Below are positions 56,296 through 64,000 of a stretch of DNA of 64,000 nucleotides, piece after piece (position 1 is the first letter of the stretch; every line of letters starts with the position of its first letter). Both the position numbers and the translations under genes were made by a program. The notes beneath the pieces were generated by a model, which ran no database searches, was not told the DNA's origin, and worked only from the letters and a program-made list of their open reading frames with translations. The stretch lies in NCBI RefSeq assembly GCF_001647285.1, contig NZ_LRML01000015.1, forward strand, positions 49,500 to 113,499. Direction: 5' to 3'. This DNA is from Rufibacter roseus (lineage in GTDB: Bacteria > Bacteroidota > Bacteroidia > Cytophagales > Hymenobacteraceae).

Positions 56296-57801
56296 ATGCC
56301 CCCTTTTCTTTCCCTCCGCAATGTCTCTGCCCGCTACGCCAATCATACAGTATTGTCACAACTGAACTGGCAGGTGCAGAAGGGTGAGCAATGGGCAGTG
56401 GTAGGGGAGAGCGGATCTGGTAAAAGTAGTTTACTCAAAGCCATTGCAGGGCAAATTGGCCTGGCGCAGGGGCAGATTGATTACGGATTTTATCAGGAGT
56501 ACCTGACAGAGTATCCGGAGCAGGATGCTTTTTTCTCTTTCCGTGATCTGGTGGCAGAGGTTGGGCAACGGCATGCGTTTAAAAACTTCTCCAGCAACAG
56601 CTCCAGCTTTTACTACCAACAACGCTACCACGCCACTGATTCAGAAGATGCCCCAATGGTAGGGCATTATCTGGCTGAAATCAGCTCTTCCTCAAGCCAT
56701 GATTCGGTGTGGTCTGTGCAGAAAGTTGTGAGCATGTTTAAGTTAGAGGCTCTACTGAAAAAGCAGCTGATCAAACTATCAAACGGCGAGACCAAACGTC
56801 TGCTGCTGGCGTCTGCCTTGCTGAAAAACCCGAAGCTGCTGTTGCTAGACCAGCCGCTGACAGGTCTTGACACCCAAACCCGCTCTGATTTCGACCAGCT
56901 GATTACCCAAATTGTCAACTCAGGCATCACGGTGATCATGGCCACCTCGCACTTTGAAATCCCCACATCCGTGACCCATGTGGCCACTTTAACCAGTGGC
57001 AGAATAACGGCTACGTCTACTAAAGAAGCATTAGATCCTGTAAAGGCCGTTGCCTCGCCAGTCTTTCCAGATGTAGCAGAATTGAAAAGATTACTGACCG
57101 TGCATGGCCAAAAAAGCTATACTACCGTGCTGCATTTAAAAAATGTGTCGGTGGAGTACGGTGAGAAACAGATACTTCAAAACATAAATTGGAAGGTACG
57201 GCAAGGCGAACGGTGGGCGTTGCTGGGGCCGAACGGTGCCGGAAAAACAACTTTGCTTAGTTTGCTGAACGGCGATAATCCGCAGGCCTTCTCTAAAGAT
57301 ATTACGCTGTTTGACCGCAAGAGGGGCAGCGGCGAAACTATTTGGGACATCAAGAAGAAGATTGGTTTTGTATCGCCGGAATTATTTCAGTTTTTCCCGT
57401 ACCAGAACAACTGTCTGCAGGTGGTAGAGTCTGGGCTATACGATACATTGGGATTGATCAAAACAAGCTATTCAGAAAACGTCGAGCTGGCCATGCGGTG
57501 GCTGAAACTGCTGAGTTTAGAAGAGTTGGCGGAAAAACCGTTGCGGCAGGTTTCTGCCAGCGCCCAACGTATTTGCCTATTGGCCCGCGCCCTCATTAAG
57601 AACCCTCCCCTTCTTATTTTAGACGAACCTTGCCAAGGCATGGATGCCCCACAACAGCACCGGTTCAAGCTACTGCTGGAAGCCATCTGTGCCTATAGCA
57701 ACACCTCGCTCATTTACGTTTCCCATTACCCTCAGGAAATTCCGGCCTGCGTAACTAAAGTCTTGCAGTTGCAGAATGGCGTGGTGCAGGAACATGTATG
57801 A
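56296..57801 (+). CDS. Double ABC ATPase (ModF/PhrA-like)
   Basis: A 501-residue protein with two ATP-binding cassettes and no membrane part. Cassette 1: Walker A GESGSGKSS (37-45), signature LSNGETKRLLL (160-170), Walker B LLLLDQPLTGLD (180-191). In this Walker B the catalytic Glu is Gln185. Cassette 2: Walker A LGPNGAGKTT (about 311), signature replaced by VSASAQRICLLARAL, Walker B LLILDEPCQGMD. The two nucleotide sites are thus predicted to be unequal. E. coli ModF is the nearest named relative; its function is unsettled. No molybdate genes are present here. Confidence 0.85.
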   Translation: MPPFLSLRNVSARYANHTVLSQLNWQVQKGEQWAVVGESGSGKSSLLKAIAGQIGLAQGQIDYGFYQEYLTEYPEQDAFFSFRDLVAEVGQRHAFKNFSSNSSSFYYQQRYHATDSEDAPMVGHYLAEISSSSSHDSVWSVQKVVSMFKLEALLKKQLIKLSNGETKRLLLASALLKNPKLLLLDQPLTGLDTQTRSDFDQLITQIVNSGITVIMATSHFEIPTSVTHVATLTSGRITATSTKEALDPVKAVASPVFPDVAELKRLLTVHGQKSYTTVLHLKNVSVEYGEKQILQNINWKVRQGERWALLGPNGAGKTTLLSLLNGDNPQAFSKDITLFDRKRGSGETIWDIKKKIGFVSPELFQFFPYQNNCLQVVESGLYDTLGLIKTSYSENVELAMRWLKLLSLEELAEKPLRQVSASAQRICLLARALIKNPPLLILDEPCQGMDAPQQHRFKLLLEAICAYSNTSLIYVSHYPQEIPACVTKVLQLQNGVVQEHV

Positions 57802-57854
57802 ATTACAAGGGAATTCAGTAAATTTCCTCTTCAATCTACCTCTTCAGTTCTGCC

Positions 57855-58655
57855 ATGAAAGCCCATTTTTATCAAAACCGCTTTGCTTTGTTGCTTTCTG
57901 GCTTGGGCTGGCTACTGATGGTGGTGTTAGTATGGAGCTTACCTGTTTCTTTTTGCGGATACCTGCAGAATGATTCTGACACAACCTTTTGGTACCTGTT
58001 GTCAGAGTCGGGTGGGGTGTACGGTACTACGGGTATAGCCGTTTTATTATGTCTATTGGCAGCCAAACCGCAGCAAGAACTCAAGCTGAAGGTTAAATCA
58101 TTCGCGGCTGCTTTTGGCTTTTTAGTGGTTACCTTAGGCGGAATAGCTCTGCTTAATGAATACGGAATAAAGCCGCTTACCCACGTACCCCGACCAAGCC
58201 ATCAGTTCTTGTTGGGTAAAGCAGAATTACAGGCCTCTCTCATCCATGAATTTTACCGTAAGGATGTGCCCGCCCGCCAAGATTACCTGAGAAATTATCT
58301 GCAGCAAAATCCGGAAAAGTGGGCAGACGTTTCGCCGCAGGTGTTGGCGCACTGGGTAAACGAGGCGGGGTACTCCTTTCCTTCGGGGCACTCTCAGAAT
58401 GCTTTCATGCTGGGCTCTATGCTCACCATGTGGCTAGGGCTGCAACTACCCCGCAAAAGACGGCCGTGGTTGTTATTGCCGCTGGCTTGGGCGGTACTTG
58501 TGTGCTTGTCAAGAGTGGCGCTGGGCGTGCATTCAGAACTGGATGTGTCCTTGGGAGCTGGTTTGGGCTTGGTGCTGGCGTATCTTCTTTCCTTGTCTGG
58601 AGTGCTTCAGAAGGTTTTTAAGGTTGCTACCCATCCAGAAGATGCCACCCTTTAA
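57855..58655 (+). CDS. PAP2 family phosphatase
   Basis: A 266-residue membrane phosphatase with about six helices. The three PAP2 motifs are present: KPLTHVPRP (about 120), YSFPSGHSQNAFMLGSML (about 178-195) and SRVALGVHSELDVSLGA (about 222-238), which carry the catalytic His pair. Likely substrates are phosphatidylglycerophosphate or undecaprenyl diphosphate. It starts 54 bp after the ABC gene and may share its transcript. Confidence 0.9.
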   Translation: MKAHFYQNRFALLLSGLGWLLMVVLVWSLPVSFCGYLQNDSDTTFWYLLSESGGVYGTTGIAVLLCLLAAKPQQELKLKVKSFAAAFGFLVVTLGGIALLNEYGIKPLTHVPRPSHQFLLGKAELQASLIHEFYRKDVPARQDYLRNYLQQNPEKWADVSPQVLAHWVNEAGYSFPSGHSQNAFMLGSMLTMWLGLQLPRKRRPWLLLPLAWAVLVCLSRVALGVHSELDVSLGAGLGLVLAYLLSLSGVLQKVFKVATHPEDATL

Positions 58656-58734
58656 TTCAATCAGAAATAAATTTAGCTTTATCCTTATTAAATTATAAAA
58701 TCAATGACATCTAACATTACATTCAACAACAACT

Positions 58735-59346
58735 ATGAAACAGTTAATTGTAATTCTGATTTTCCTTATCGGTATTCCTAGTGCCAAAGCCCAAGATTCT
58801 GTTTTTATAGCTAAACCCCGCATCTATGGGCAGTTGGGAGTAATTTTCCCACTGCCTTACAAGGTAGTGCCAGCTGTAAATGTAGCAGTAGTACTAGAAA
58901 CGAAAGAAAACTTAGCATTTGGGCTGAGATACTATGGGTACTCGTACAATCATGATGTTCCTGCATCTGATAATGTGTCAGAGAAGTATATTCCGGAGCA
59001 TGTGTATGAGGAGGCCAATGTAAGTATCGGGAAGGTTTTGCCCCTGCAGAAGAATGCCTTCCTTACCCTTTCTGCCGGTCCGTCTTTTGTATATTATAAA
59101 ATGCCCTACAATGTTAAGAAAGTACCCTCGCCTTCTAACAGCTGGGGCGGTTTTTTCAACTATTCAATTTATGAGTACGAGGTGATAAGGCATAATATGA
59201 TTGGCGGTAGCCTGCGGGGCGATCTAGCGCTTTATCCTGGCAAAAAGGTGGGGTTGAATTTCGGAGGATTCTTCAGTTTTAATCAGCAAATGACGTTAGG
59301 TGGAGTAGATATTAGCTTGGTGATTGGGAAATCTTTACGTGAGTAG
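58735..59346 (+). CDS. Putative outer membrane beta-barrel protein, paralogue 2
   Basis: A 203-residue protein with a signal peptide (IVILIFLIGIPSAKAQ). Beta-strand pattern and conserved blocks are shared with the protein at 54331-54957. Unlike paralogue 1 it does not end in an aromatic residue (KSLRE). The function is unknown. It lies 79 bp after the PAP2 gene. Confidence 0.68.
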   Translation: MKQLIVILIFLIGIPSAKAQDSVFIAKPRIYGQLGVIFPLPYKVVPAVNVAVVLETKENLAFGLRYYGYSYNHDVPASDNVSEKYIPEHVYEEANVSIGKVLPLQKNAFLTLSAGPSFVYYKMPYNVKKVPSPSNSWGGFFNYSIYEYEVIRHNMIGGSLRGDLALYPGKKVGLNFGGFFSFNQQMTLGGVDISLVIGKSLRE

Positions 59347-59427
59347 AGTAATAGATAGCATTAATAAAAATTCCATAGTAGGTTTGAGAGTAAGACAACC
59401 ACGTTGGTTGCAAAGGAAGATTAGTTC

Positions 59428-60483
59428 ATGAAAATTCTATACGGTGTGCCCGGCGAGGGCATGGGACACGCTACCCGCAGTAAAGTCATTCTTACGCATT
59501 TACTGGCGCAGGGACATGATGTGCAGGTAGTATCAAGTGCCAGGGCGTATCAATTTCTGAGCAAGGCCTTTCCGGGGCGGGTACACGAGATCAAAGGCTT
59601 CCATATTGCCTACCGAAACGCGGCGGTCTCTACCGTAAATACGGCGCTACTCACGCTAAAGACAGCACCGGCTAATCTGAAAATGAATTTTAACCGGTAC
59701 CGTGAATTGATAGAGCGGTTCATGCCGGAGGTAGTCATTTCAGATTTTGAATCTTTTTCGTTTCTGTTTGCCAAGCACCACCGCCTGCCTGTGATCAGCA
59801 TTGATAACATGCAGGTGATTAACAGATGCAAGCTAGACATACCTGCTTTGCCCGAATGGAAAAGCAGCTTTCAGGTTGCAAAGAATGTGGTGAAAGCCAA
59901 GGTACCTGGTGCGGCTCATTATTTGGTAGCCTCTTTCTTTCAGGCCGAGGTATGTAAAGACAACACTACTTTGGTGCCGCCCATTATTCGGGAAGAAATT
60001 CTGAAAGCCAAGTCCATTCAGGGAGAGCATATTTTGGTGTACCAATCCAGTGCCAACCAAAAGAACCTACTGGAAACCCTTCAGCAACTGCCACAGGAGA
60101 CCTTCTATGTGTATGGGTTTAACAAAGAAGAGCAGCATGGCAATGTGCAACTCAAAGCCTTCAGTGAAGACGGATTTATACAGGATTTGGCCTCAGCCAA
60201 GGCGGTGGTAGCCAACGGTGGGTTCTCACTTTTAAGCGAGGCAGTGTACTTGCACAAACCTATTTGTTCCGTGCCTATTCCCAAGCAGTTTGAACAGTAC
60301 CTGAACGCTGCTTATGTTGACAAGCTGGGCTACGGACGTTACTTCCCTGCTTTCACACCAAATGGCTTGAAAGCATTTCTGTATGATGTGCCTCAGTTCC
60401 AGCAGAACCTGGCCGGGTACAGCCAAAATGGGAATGAGTTACTGTTTCAGAAGATTGATAGGCAATTAGAAAAACTGTTTTAG
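59428..60483 (+). CDS. Glycosyltransferase of the MJ1255/VC2487 family
   Basis: A 351-residue GT-B fold protein. The N-terminus MKILYGVPGEGMGHATRSKV has the glycine-rich loop of MurG-like transferases; the C-terminal domain has VANGGFSLLSEAVYLHKPIC (about 265-284), the usual nucleotide-sugar site. No donor or acceptor can be assigned. The final codons and stop (CTG TTT TAG) lie within palindrome copy 21, so the repeat supplies the end of the reading frame. Confidence 0.82.
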   Translation: MKILYGVPGEGMGHATRSKVILTHLLAQGHDVQVVSSARAYQFLSKAFPGRVHEIKGFHIAYRNAAVSTVNTALLTLKTAPANLKMNFNRYRELIERFMPEVVISDFESFSFLFAKHHRLPVISIDNMQVINRCKLDIPALPEWKSSFQVAKNVVKAKVPGAAHYLVASFFQAEVCKDNTTLVPPIIREEILKAKSIQGEHILVYQSSANQKNLLETLQQLPQETFYVYGFNKEEQHGNVQLKAFSEDGFIQDLASAKAVVANGGFSLLSEAVYLHKPICSVPIPKQFEQYLNAAYVDKLGYGRYFPAFTPNGLKAFLYDVPQFQQNLAGYSQNGNELLFQKIDRQLEKLF

Positions 60484-60513
60484 GCTTGTTTTCTGTAAAA
60501 CAGCTCCAAAATA
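60475..60513. repeat. Intergenic palindrome family, copy 21, overlapping a stop codon
   Basis: AACTGTTTTAGGCTTGTTTTCTG and imperfect complement ending CAGCTCCAAAATAG. Bases 60481-60483 form the glycosyltransferase stop codon. Confidence 0.75.
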
Positions 60514-60521
60514 GCACTAGC

Positions 60522-61154
60522 CTATTTGCCTGGTAGTTCTTCCAGGTGCACGTAGTATTTGGTAATGCGGTCCCACTGGTAATCCTGAAAACCAGCCCAG
60601 CCACCTTCTGAAATGAAGGTGTTCAGCAGGGCACGGTCACCGGCTTCATCTCCATGGTTGTTGATGGCTTCGTGGCGGCCAATTTCAAAGCCCATGATTT
60701 TGGTGCCGTCACGGTACACCCTGAACGTGCTGCTGGCTTCCTTCACGAAAAAGTGCTTGATCACTCCCTCTTCACCGGGCTCCGGTTGGGGTTTCTGGCT
60801 GGGGTGCACCACAAACTCCGCCACGTCTTCTTCCTCTGTTACTTTAGATATCAATACCCAGTTTTCAAAGGTAGTACCCGGCAAAATAATGAGCATGTAA
60901 TCGCCCTCAGATGGCTTTGTAGCCGACGACTTCTGCCCCTGTGGCGTGTACAGCTGAAAGGTAGAATTCATGCCTTCCAGCTTAGACCAGTCATTTACGT
61001 TGAATAGCTTTTGCTTGCTGCGTTCAAACTCCCGTCGGGCAGTGGCTTCGTCAGGAAAGGTGTTCTCGTTCACGAAGAGCTTGTCTTTTGCCTCTTCGCC
61101 TTTTAAAACTTCCCACTCTTTTTTAACCTTATCTAGTATATCTGAAATGGCCAT
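60522..61154 (-). CDS. Conserved hypothetical soluble protein
   Basis: A 210-residue acidic protein without signal peptide or membrane segments. Residues 1-55 look helical and charged (ILDKVKKEWEVLKGEEAKDK), followed by mixed beta structure. FRVYRDGTKIMGFEIGRHEA and GGWAGFQDYQWDRITKYYVH are distinctive. I do not recognise the family or a catalytic pattern. It is convergent with the glycosyltransferase gene and lies downstream of tyrA on the same strand, separated from it by a terminator. Confidence 0.65.
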   Translation of the reverse strand: MAISDILDKVKKEWEVLKGEEAKDKLFVNENTFPDEATARREFERSKQKLFNVNDWSKLEGMNSTFQLYTPQGQKSSATKPSEGDYMLIILPGTTFENWVLISKVTEEEDVAEFVVHPSQKPQPEPGEEGVIKHFFVKEASSTFRVYRDGTKIMGFEIGRHEAINNHGDEAGDRALLNTFISEGGWAGFQDYQWDRITKYYVHLEELPGK

Positions 61155-61251
61155 GGCTAATGTTGTTCGTTATCCGTTGCTCGTTATTCGTTTTTTAGAG
61201 CAAGAGGTTAGCAACACAGCCAATTTTATTTAGGCAAATGCAGGAAACAAA

Positions 61252-61273
61252 AAGGACGAGCTTCCCCGTCCTT
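61252..61273 (-). terminator. Terminator of tyrA
   Basis: Stem AAGGACG / CGTCCTT with an 8-base loop and a following TTTTTG tract on the minus strand, about 30 bases past the tyrA stop. Confidence 0.8.
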
Positions 61274-61304
61274 CCTAATCTACTAAACACTAAACACTAC
61301 AGCG

Positions 61305-62165
61305 CTACTTCACCGTAATCCCTTCCAGTACCGGCCGAATCTGGTTCGCTTGAGCCATCATCTCGTAAAGTTTTTCAGTATCCTTGTTGATCAGGCATTC
61401 ATGGAAACGCTGCAGGTGCTTGATATACTCGCTTAAGGCGTGGCTTAAAAAATGGGCATTCTGTTCGAAAATGGGAGCCCACATGTCGGGTGAACTTTTA
61501 GCCAGACGCACGGTAGAGGCAAATCCAGAACCAGCCAGAGTGAAGATGTTTTTTTCGTCTTTCTCTACGTCTAATACCGTCAGGCCCAGCAGGAAAGAGC
61601 TCACGTGCGAGAGGTGTGAGATATAAGCCACATGTTTGTCGTGCTCGAGCGGCTGCATAAAAATGGTTTTCATGCCCAAGACTTCAAACACCGCCAAAGT
61701 AGTAGCAAGAGCATTTTCTGAAGATAGTTCCTTCTCACAGATAATGTTCATTTTGCCTTGGTATAGCCCTTTGTGAGCTGCGGTAGGGCCAGAGTTCTCG
61801 GTACCGGCAATAGGGTGAGCTGCTACATACTGGTGACGCTTGGGGTGGTGGCGCACGGCTTCGCACAGCTGGCCTTTGGTAGAGCCTAAATCAATGACCA
61901 CGGCGTGTTCCGGCACCAGACTCAGCAGCTCCGGTAGCATTTTCTGAATGGCTGTTACCGGAATAGCCAGTACAATGATATCAGACAACGCAGCAGCCTC
62001 TGCCAACGGAAGAACCTGGTCTACAATGCCTAGTTCAACGGCTTTAGCCGCGTTATCCTGATTTTGTTCTACCCCAATAAACTGGTTGGCAAATCCGGCA
62101 TCTCGTAAATCAACCGCCACAGAGCCGCCAATAAGGCCGGTACCAACAATAGAAATGGTTTTCAT
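61305..62165 (-). CDS. tyrA: Prephenate dehydrogenase
   Basis: A 286-residue NAD-dependent enzyme converting prephenate to 4-hydroxyphenylpyruvate for tyrosine. N-terminal Rossmann motif ISIVGTGLIGGSVAVDLRDA (4-23), the substrate-binding HPIAGTENSGPTAAHKGLYQ (about 117-136) and the helical dimerisation domain with HDKHVAYISHLSHV-like residues (about 176-189). It has no fused chorismate mutase or ACT domain. It is not next to other aromatic genes. Confidence 0.94.
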   Translation of the reverse strand: MKTISIVGTGLIGGSVAVDLRDAGFANQFIGVEQNQDNAAKAVELGIVDQVLPLAEAAALSDIIVLAIPVTAIQKMLPELLSLVPEHAVVIDLGSTKGQLCEAVRHHPKRHQYVAAHPIAGTENSGPTAAHKGLYQGKMNIICEKELSSENALATTLAVFEVLGMKTIFMQPLEHDKHVAYISHLSHVSSFLLGLTVLDVEKDEKNIFTLAGSGFASTVRLAKSSPDMWAPIFEQNAHFLSHALSEYIKHLQRFHECLINKDTEKLYEMMAQANQIRPVLEGITVK

Positions 62166-62288
62166 AAAAGTAAGCGTACAGCAATTGCCGGCAAGGTACT
62201 ACAAATCTTGCTCTATGCGTAACGCTGGGCTGCGTTTGTAAGGAGGAGGGTAGAAATGGTGAGATCATATATCACCATAGTTTCTGGC

Positions 62289-62570
62289 TTACAACACCAT
62301 GAACTCCTGGTACTCAGGGTGCCGGTTTGCGTATGCCTCGACCACTGGGCAGGAGGGAGTAAACTTCAGGTTATTCTCCTTTACATACCGTAGGGCCGTT
62401 TCCACTAGCTGGTCAGCAAGTCCTTGGTTACGGTAGTTTTCCGGAACAAAGGTGTAATCAAAGTCCAGAACATTATCTTCGGTGACGAAGTAGGTTAGTT
62501 CTGCTTCTTCCTGATCTAAAGAGGCGTAAAACCGTAAATCGTCTTGGTCGTGGGTAATTTGCAATTTCAT
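62289..62570 (-). CDS. Small GNAT-like N-acetyltransferase (YidJ-type)
   Basis: A 93-residue protein of the short Gcn5-related acetyltransferase group. It shows YTFVPENYRNQGLADQLVET (about 39-58), where the R-N-Q-G-L segment is the acetyl-CoA loop, and a C-terminal CPVVEAYANRHPEYQEFM. Function unknown for most members. Full length for this group. Codirectional with tyrA, 123 bp upstream of it. Confidence 0.88.
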   Translation of the reverse strand: MKLQITHDQDDLRFYASLDQEEAELTYFVTEDNVLDFDYTFVPENYRNQGLADQLVETALRYVKENNLKFTPSCPVVEAYANRHPEYQEFMVL

Positions 62571-62746
62571 GGTTGGCTTAGCTACGTGGTGATGTACATA
62601 CGTAATGTTTTCAAGTATGATAAGATGGAGTTACTACAGAATTTGCTGTTTGATTAGTTTCCGTTGGTGGCGTTAAGCAACAGAAACCAATCTAGTGTTG
62701 TACAAGTACTCAAGATCTAACTCGTTTATAAGCAGCATTTCTTTAT

Positions 62747-63703
62747 ATGAATTACATTGATATACTAATTGCATTTATTGTTCTTTCCAGCATTTGGTCT
62801 GGTTGGCACCGTGGCTTTGTGCTGGGAATGCTGGACTTGGTAAGGTGGGTGGGGAGCTTGCTTATTGGTTTACGCCTGTACCCCAATATGGCCGAAGTGC
62901 TGGAAAAATTGGTAGACTGGAGCGCCACCTGGCTGTTGCCAATTTCCTTTTTTCTGGTAGTTCTAATTGCCAGTATCATGATTCAGAGTTTGGGCAACCT
63001 GATTCTGGAAAAGCTGTCTCCGGAAGTGCACCGGCACAAAAGCAATAAATTGTTAGGCCTTATTCCGGGCTTCTTAAGTGGTGTGGTCACAGCGGCCATT
63101 GTGGGGGTGCTGCTCATGGCTATTCCGTTTAAAGGCGGTCTAGAAGAAGAGGTGCAAAGCAGCGCGCTGGCGAATAGATTTGCTTCTTACGGTGAACGCG
63201 CCGAAATGGCCCTTGCTCCTGTTTTTGACAAGGCGGTGCAGCGTACCATGAATAAGCTCACCGTAAAACCTGGCTCCGATGAAATGATTCAACTGCCTTA
63301 TAAGGTTGCTGACGCCAAGCCCCGCCCAGATCTGGAAGCTGAAATGCTGGAACTCATCAACCAGGAACGCGCAGCCGAAGGTCTAGAGCCGTTACAAGCC
63401 GATACTGCCTTAAGAAGGGTAGCCCGTTTGCACTCGCAAGATATGTTTGAACGGGGATACTTCTCACACTACACCCCCGAAGGCCTCAGTCCGTTTGACC
63501 GCATTCGGAGAGGGAAGGTGCCTTTTAGAGTGGCCGGCGAAAATTTGGCGTTGGCGCCCAGCCTTACTATTGCGCACGACGGATTAATGAATTCCCCCGG
63601 ACACCGCGCTAATATCCTCAGAGACAAATTTGGACGAGTAGGCATAGGCATTTTGAGCGGCGGAGGCCGGCGATTGATGGTGACGCAGAAGTTCAAGAAT
63701 TAA
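62747..63703 (+). CDS. CvpA family membrane protein fused to a CAP (SCP-like) domain
   Basis: A 318-residue fusion. Residues 1-150 form a CvpA domain with about four membrane helices (YIDILIAFIVLSSIWSGWHR, then GFVLGMLDLVRWVGSLLIGL). A linker leads to a CAP domain at about 195-318: EMLELINQERAAEGLEPLQA, VARLHSQDMFERGYFSHYTP, GENLALAP and NSPGHRANIL. The CAP part should face the periplasm. The architecture occurs in other Bacteroidota. CvpA proteins affect colicin export and envelope stress; the role of the fusion is unknown. Confidence 0.88.
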   Translation: MNYIDILIAFIVLSSIWSGWHRGFVLGMLDLVRWVGSLLIGLRLYPNMAEVLEKLVDWSATWLLPISFFLVVLIASIMIQSLGNLILEKLSPEVHRHKSNKLLGLIPGFLSGVVTAAIVGVLLMAIPFKGGLEEEVQSSALANRFASYGERAEMALAPVFDKAVQRTMNKLTVKPGSDEMIQLPYKVADAKPRPDLEAEMLELINQERAAEGLEPLQADTALRRVARLHSQDMFERGYFSHYTPEGLSPFDRIRRGKVPFRVAGENLALAPSLTIAHDGLMNSPGHRANILRDKFGRVGIGILSGGGRRLMVTQKFKN

Positions 63704-63832
63704 GGTTCTTTAAATTAAGAATTAGAAATCAGTTTGGTTTAAAGGAGTTCTGGGGCTTGTGGAAAGCGGAAATGCCATAGGCAGAGTGAGAAAACGTTGT
63801 ATATTTTTGACCTGTTTTTTAAATATAAAGCC

Positions 63833-64000
63833 CTTACCCCCAGAATCTCAGAGAAAGCGCTGCGCTACGATTTAACGGTGCCTTTTGCCCGTTACGTGGC
63901 CTCATGAACCGCAATGACATTTCTTTCCCCTTCAAGCGGTACCAGATTCAGCCGGTGTGGCGGGCCGACCGTCCGCAGCGGGGCCGGTACCGGGAGTTCT
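63833..64000 (+). pseudogene. hisS: hisS fragment, 5'-truncated and frameshifted
   Basis: Reads [20 protein letters not shown] then YVA, which is the histidyl-tRNA synthetase motif 2 region. Two extra bases (about 63901-63902) shift the frame and a TGA follows. In the next frame the sequence continues [20 protein letters not shown] and [11 protein letters not shown], again HisRS. The N-terminal part (class II motif 1 and about 70 residues before) is absent; upstream is non-coding with a partial palindrome. It runs off the window edge. Probably a decayed duplicate, since hisS is essential. Confidence 0.8.

Noticed and set aside
1..64000. CRISPR arrays, tRNA or rRNA genes, complete insertion sequences
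   Set aside because: No regularly spaced direct repeats, no tRNA-like cloverleaf and no transposase ORF was found by eye. The dispersed palindromes are not regularly spaced.

Overview
The window reads as chromosomal DNA of a Bacteroidota bacterium, most likely a Cytophagales member close to Hymenobacteraceae (Rufibacter or Pontibacter-like). This placement is my inference. It rests on promoter boxes of the form TAnnTTTG, start codons without GGAGG sites, Bacteroidota-type families (GH92 mannosidase, two HAE1-type RND pumps, YpdA, DUF4166, a 388-residue LeuA without a regulatory domain) and medium GC. I found no rRNA, tRNA, CRISPR array, prophage or complete insertion sequence.

Layout: 1-3 kb, a secreted GH92 mannosidase and an acyl-carrier-like protein. 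3-9.2 kb, RND efflux operon 1 (outer membrane channel, adaptor, permease) with an upstream GbsR/MarR-type regulator. 9.2-12.7 kb, a gene-poor stretch with a DUF6600-type secreted protein, small ORFs and hairpins. 12.7-18.7 kb, gltBD (glutamate synthase). 19.2-26.1 kb, RND efflux operon 2 (TetR, frameshifted TolC, adaptor, permease). 26.3-35.6 kb, mixed single genes: HPP protein, ClC channel, YpdA, OmpA lipoprotein, FUSC protein, YceI, GAF, DUF1349 and AHSA1-type proteins. 35.6-40.9 kb, an orphan ABC ATPase and a desaturase/DUF4166/DoxX group, bracketed by two paralogous glycine-rich secreted proteins. 41.1-42.7 kb, a TPR-like protein. 42.8-54.0 kb, the branched-chain amino acid cluster leuACDB, ilvDBNC, ilvA. 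54.3-63.7 kb, paralogous envelope proteins, a phosphodiesterase, a double ABC ATPase, a PAP2 phosphatase, a glycosyltransferase, tyrA, a GNAT protein and a CvpA-CAP fusion. The right edge holds a broken hisS fragment.

The leu/ilv genes provide the pathway from pyruvate and threonine to the 2-keto acids of valine, isoleucine and leucine; the final transaminase is not here. Between leuB and ilvD lies a 19-codon leader ORF with six branched-chain residues in seven consecutive codons (6-12 are V-I-Y-L-I-V-I), followed by an intrinsic terminator. That is the layout of a classical transcription attenuator.

The most striking unexplained structure is a family of about 21 intergenic palindromes of 36-46 bp (archetype 52686-52727, a perfect 42-bp palindrome). 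Copies differ in sequence but often change in both arms together, so folding seems to be what is kept. Two REP-like inverted pairs are also present. The two efflux operons carry clear candidate operators for their local regulators.
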